This document shows, one piece after another, positions 61,080 to 64,000 of a DNA stretch of 64,000 nt; the first letter of the stretch is position 1, and the number at the start of each line of letters is the position of its first letter. Source of the stretch: Pezizomycotina sp. ARF18 (lineage: Eukaryota; Ascomycota). The notes beneath the pieces were generated by a model, which saw only the letters and a list, made by a program, of their open reading frames with translations, was not told where the DNA came from and searched no databases. The translations under genes were made by a program, and so were the position numbers. Location of the stretch: the NCBI GenBank assembly GCA_002224055.1, contig AZLU01000074.1, forward strand, positions 114,223 to 178,222, read 5' to 3'.

Positions 61080-64000
61080 CTCCCAAAAAAAGTACAAAAA
61101 GGCTAGTATGATATGTAGATATTACTATATTTATATCCATCTTTTTCAAACGATAGGTGCCAAAAAAAAATGAATTAATATATACGCGAGATCCACATCT
61201 TTCTTGTACTTCTGTGCATTTGTTGCATTATAAAAAGAATTCTCTATATCTATATAAGATATCCCTTTTTTACCTTTCAATATGCATATCTTGGGAATAT
61301 ATGAGATTTGCCTCTTTTTCCTCATCTTTGTACGAACGGAAAGTATAAGGAGAAGAAGAAATTGTTCTGTGTTTTATTATAGAAATACCATCATTCAAGG
61401 AATTGGATCTATCTATGTAATCGCACATTGCACTAAGGGCTTTTCTATCCCCTTCTCTTCCCTCACACCCCTCCCGGTGTGGATTCTCGTGATCTGCAGA
61501 ACTTTTTTTGGGATCTTGCAGCGTATTCTGGGCCCATGGATTATGACGAGGAGCAAGCCTTCTTTAGAAAACGCCAGCTAGATTAGGTATGAACAGCCTC
61601 CCCAGTCGTAATCAATTAAGGGCGTTAGCCTTTCTTTTACTCCTGTCCAATCGATTTGCTCAGATACCAATGCATTGAAGATCTTCGTTGTCAAAATCCG
61701 GTTAGAGGTATCCTGTTCCCAATTAATAAACGTCCTCTAACTACATTTTTTTTTTCCTTCTTCTGTTTGCTTCCTTGTTTTTCGCGGTTGTATATATGCA
61801 TTGCATGTCACACACACATACAAATGGGGGCTTCTAACGTTTTATTCTTCCTTGATTGTATTGTACGCCGTTCCTGAGCGACATGTAAAAACTGCTGATT
61901 GTGTGGGGCAATTAAGTCGTGATCGTACTATTTTTAGAGTTGAGTGCGTAAAAGGGTGTTATCGTTAGAATAACCCAGCATGTTACTGCGTATATATAGT
62001 CACCAAATAAAATAAAGATTCGCAGAGTTAACCACGCTTATTATTCCGTTATTTCGCCACAATCTCGCTTCCGGGGTCCGAATCCCGGGAAGAAGAGGCA
62101 AAACGCCCTAAAATAAAAAAAAATAAAAAATAAAATAAATAAAATTAAAGCGCATCCAAAATAAAGTAATAACGGGGGAATATATCTCAATGACTTCGAA
62201 ATAGAAAACGATTTCCACCACTATTCAATAAAAGAAGAAAAGGCGAACGTCTATTTACCTATCCGAAGTATATGTCGAAGCCCTCTCTCCCCCCTTTTTT
62301 TTTTTTTTTTTTTTTCAAAAAAAATTTTTTTTCTCCTTATTTTAACTTTATTTTTTTACTTATAGGTTTACTTTTACGTTATAATATACATCATGATGGA
62401 GATATCCGGATTGTCGATTGGTCCTCTGAATGGCCTGATTGGGCGGAATATCATGAAGAAGGAGGGTGAGACGATCCTATAGTAGTTTATTGCGATTGGA
62501 ACTACCTCGATAGCATATCACGCATTGGACAACAATAGCAATATATCTCAAGGGAACAAACGCATCTGGCACAGCGCATACATCCTAGATCAACCCCATC
62601 CCTACTAATCTCTTTTCTATCCAGTTACAGTATTATTCTTTTCTTACTTTGAAGTTAAAAAAAAAAAAAATCTTTCAATCAAGCCCGGAAATCGCCAGGA
62701 TAGCGCAGAGCCACATGACTGTGTCATTTTAAAGCAGGTGTTCTAAACCACCACGGTTTTCTCTCTTCGATCGCTCCACCTTTTGAGTTTTTTTTGTTAT
62801 CGTTTCGCCTCCCCATCTACTCATCTCGCGTCGTCAGCACTTCATCCCTTCCCGAGTACAATTTCTTCGACCCGGCCGTATGTACTAGCTGATATCTTCA
62901 GGATCGTCAAGCTCGCAGCTGCGGCCGTCAATTGGATTCGATAGCTTCATGGTTTCAATTCCCTTTTCATACATATCTTCCTTTGGTGGACCCATCCCAT
63001 CGGGCCTACCGACGGTTGGAAAAGAAAAAAAAAGAGGCGTCATGAGACATGATTAAGCGGGCTCGTCTTTCGTTACGTTATCCATATCCAACCGCAGTAA
63101 GACATGTATCCCACTATTCCTGACAAGTTGGACGGACGGACGTTCACTGGTGGGAAATCCATATACCATGGACGTCCAAAATTTTCAACTGTAACAGGTT
63201 TTTTATTCGATTGCGAATGCACTCCGCGGGATTATTTTTTTTTTCTTTTCTTTTCTTTCAGGCATTACCGTGCCAGGGAATATACCTGTCCTTGCTGTCC
63301 TTTGAAATGGAGGCTTAGCGTTAGTAACCTCCCGAATTCGCGGTTAGTGCTCGTTGGACATTCTAATCAACTGGCAAGACTGGGAATCCCTTCGAGAGCG
63401 CTAAATTTGGTCTCCTATAGGAATAGTGTGTGTTGTGGTGGTTTTTCGTATCGTATATCAAAGTTGATATAACGTGGGCTACTTGGCTGATAACTGTGGA
63501 GCGCCAAGATGCCAAGCCTGCCAGAGCTATCTATGGATATATGAGCGAGCCACACGAGTGGCGGTGCTCAGACAAAACCGTTTTGTCGGGTTTCCCTTTT
63601 GGGATTTACCGCCGATCCAGCACGGATTTTTTTCGCTATACACGTCTAAAAACGGTCACGAGCCATTTGGTTATTCCTACCTATAACGCTTTCCATGAAT
63701 CAGGAACAACAAATCAATTATCCATGAATAGCTGAGGTCAACCCTCCGGTTTACGTATACTATTGTCTGGATTGGCGAGCAGAGCCCCTTCGAAATGTCT
63801 TGGATTATCTAGCCCTAACGCTATTCCGGTCCGCGTAGAATTAACGCTAACGGAATTCGCTCTGACTTTGGTGGTGGTTTTTTTTTTTTTTTTTTTTCGA
63901 ACCAGCTTGCTAGCAAGATGTCAATGACCCTGCCGATCCAGCTCACTGCGATACTGCTCCCTCTCCGATCCTTCCGTCACGGACAAATGGAAAGGGCTTG
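61080..64000. other. Downstream region, no firm gene
   Basis: AT-rich up to about 62800, with a T/A tract at 62295-62332. A better-balanced patch follows, where a minus-strand interval 62885-63005 looks like a terminal exon (see findings). Open frames on the plus strand at 63104-63735 have no known motif. At the right edge an ATG at 63918, just after a T run, opens a GC-richer frame that runs out of the window. Confidence 0.45.
62295..62332. repeat. Poly(T), poly(A), poly(T) tract
   Basis: About 21 T, a C, 8 A, then 8 T. A further example of the T/A junctions seen elsewhere in the window. Confidence 0.75.

Noticed and set aside
62040-62110. tRNA-like B box (GGTCCGAATCC) with a GC-rich stem
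   Set aside because: The T stem has a mismatch, no matching acceptor strand or A box is found 50-75 bases upstream, and no cloverleaf can be drawn.
62690-62765. tRNA-like string with an A-box-like TAGCGCAGAG and a TTCTAAA loop
   Set aside because: The T stem pairs poorly and the acceptor ends do not pair.

Overview
The window looks like nuclear DNA of a filamentous ascomycete fungus (Pezizomycotina). The protein families fit: a CAP20/MPL1-type perilipin, an SFI1 half-bridge protein, an Xbp1-like APSES/KilA-N regulator, a Gyp5-type TBC protein and a KDM3-type JmjC protein. Introns are short, mostly 50-300 nt, with GTAAGT/GTATGT-like donors, CTAAC branch sites and YAG acceptors. Genes are close to 50% GC and intergenic DNA is AT-rich with many poly-T/poly-A tracts. 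I cannot name the species.

Layout. 0.5-1.7 kb (+): reticulon-like ER-shaping protein. 3.6-5.4 kb (-): APSES/KilA-N DNA-binding protein. 8.75-14.36 kb (-): DNA topoisomerase II. 18.5-21.4 kb (+): TBC-domain Rab GAP. 26.8-28.4 kb (+): DMT/TPT-type transporter. 29.6-30.9 kb (-): stomatin-like SPFH protein. 30.9-38.9 kb: 8 kb without a recognisable gene. 38.9-39.5 kb (+): perilipin-like lipid-droplet protein. 41.3-42.3 kb (+): short-chain dehydrogenase. 43.0-44.4 kb (-): acidic protein of unknown function. 45.9-49.7 kb (+): SFI1. 50.1-52.6 kb (-): JmjC histone demethylase. 53.1-54.9 kb (-): PRP3 splicing factor. 55.4-61.1 kb (+): RNA polymerase I largest subunit, divergent from PRP3. 61.1-64.0 kb: no firm gene.

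The genes are mostly unrelated housekeeping functions: DNA topology, splicing, rRNA transcription, spindle-pole duplication, vesicle traffic, and ER or lipid-droplet structure. I see no metabolic cluster, and no retroelement, DNA transposon, CRISPR array, tRNA or rRNA that I could support.

The dominant oddity is technical. Almost every conserved gene changes reading frame repeatedly, usually where one base of a short run seems to be missing. Essential genes such as TOP2 and RPA190 cannot work this way, so the likeliest explanation is an unpolished long-read assembly. CDS coordinates below are therefore gene spans from first to last recognisable coding base, introns and frame breaks included. 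I found no convincing new biological system. The best leads are the unknown acidic gene, recurring poly(T)-poly(A) junctions, and a few short spliced-looking segments in otherwise empty DNA.
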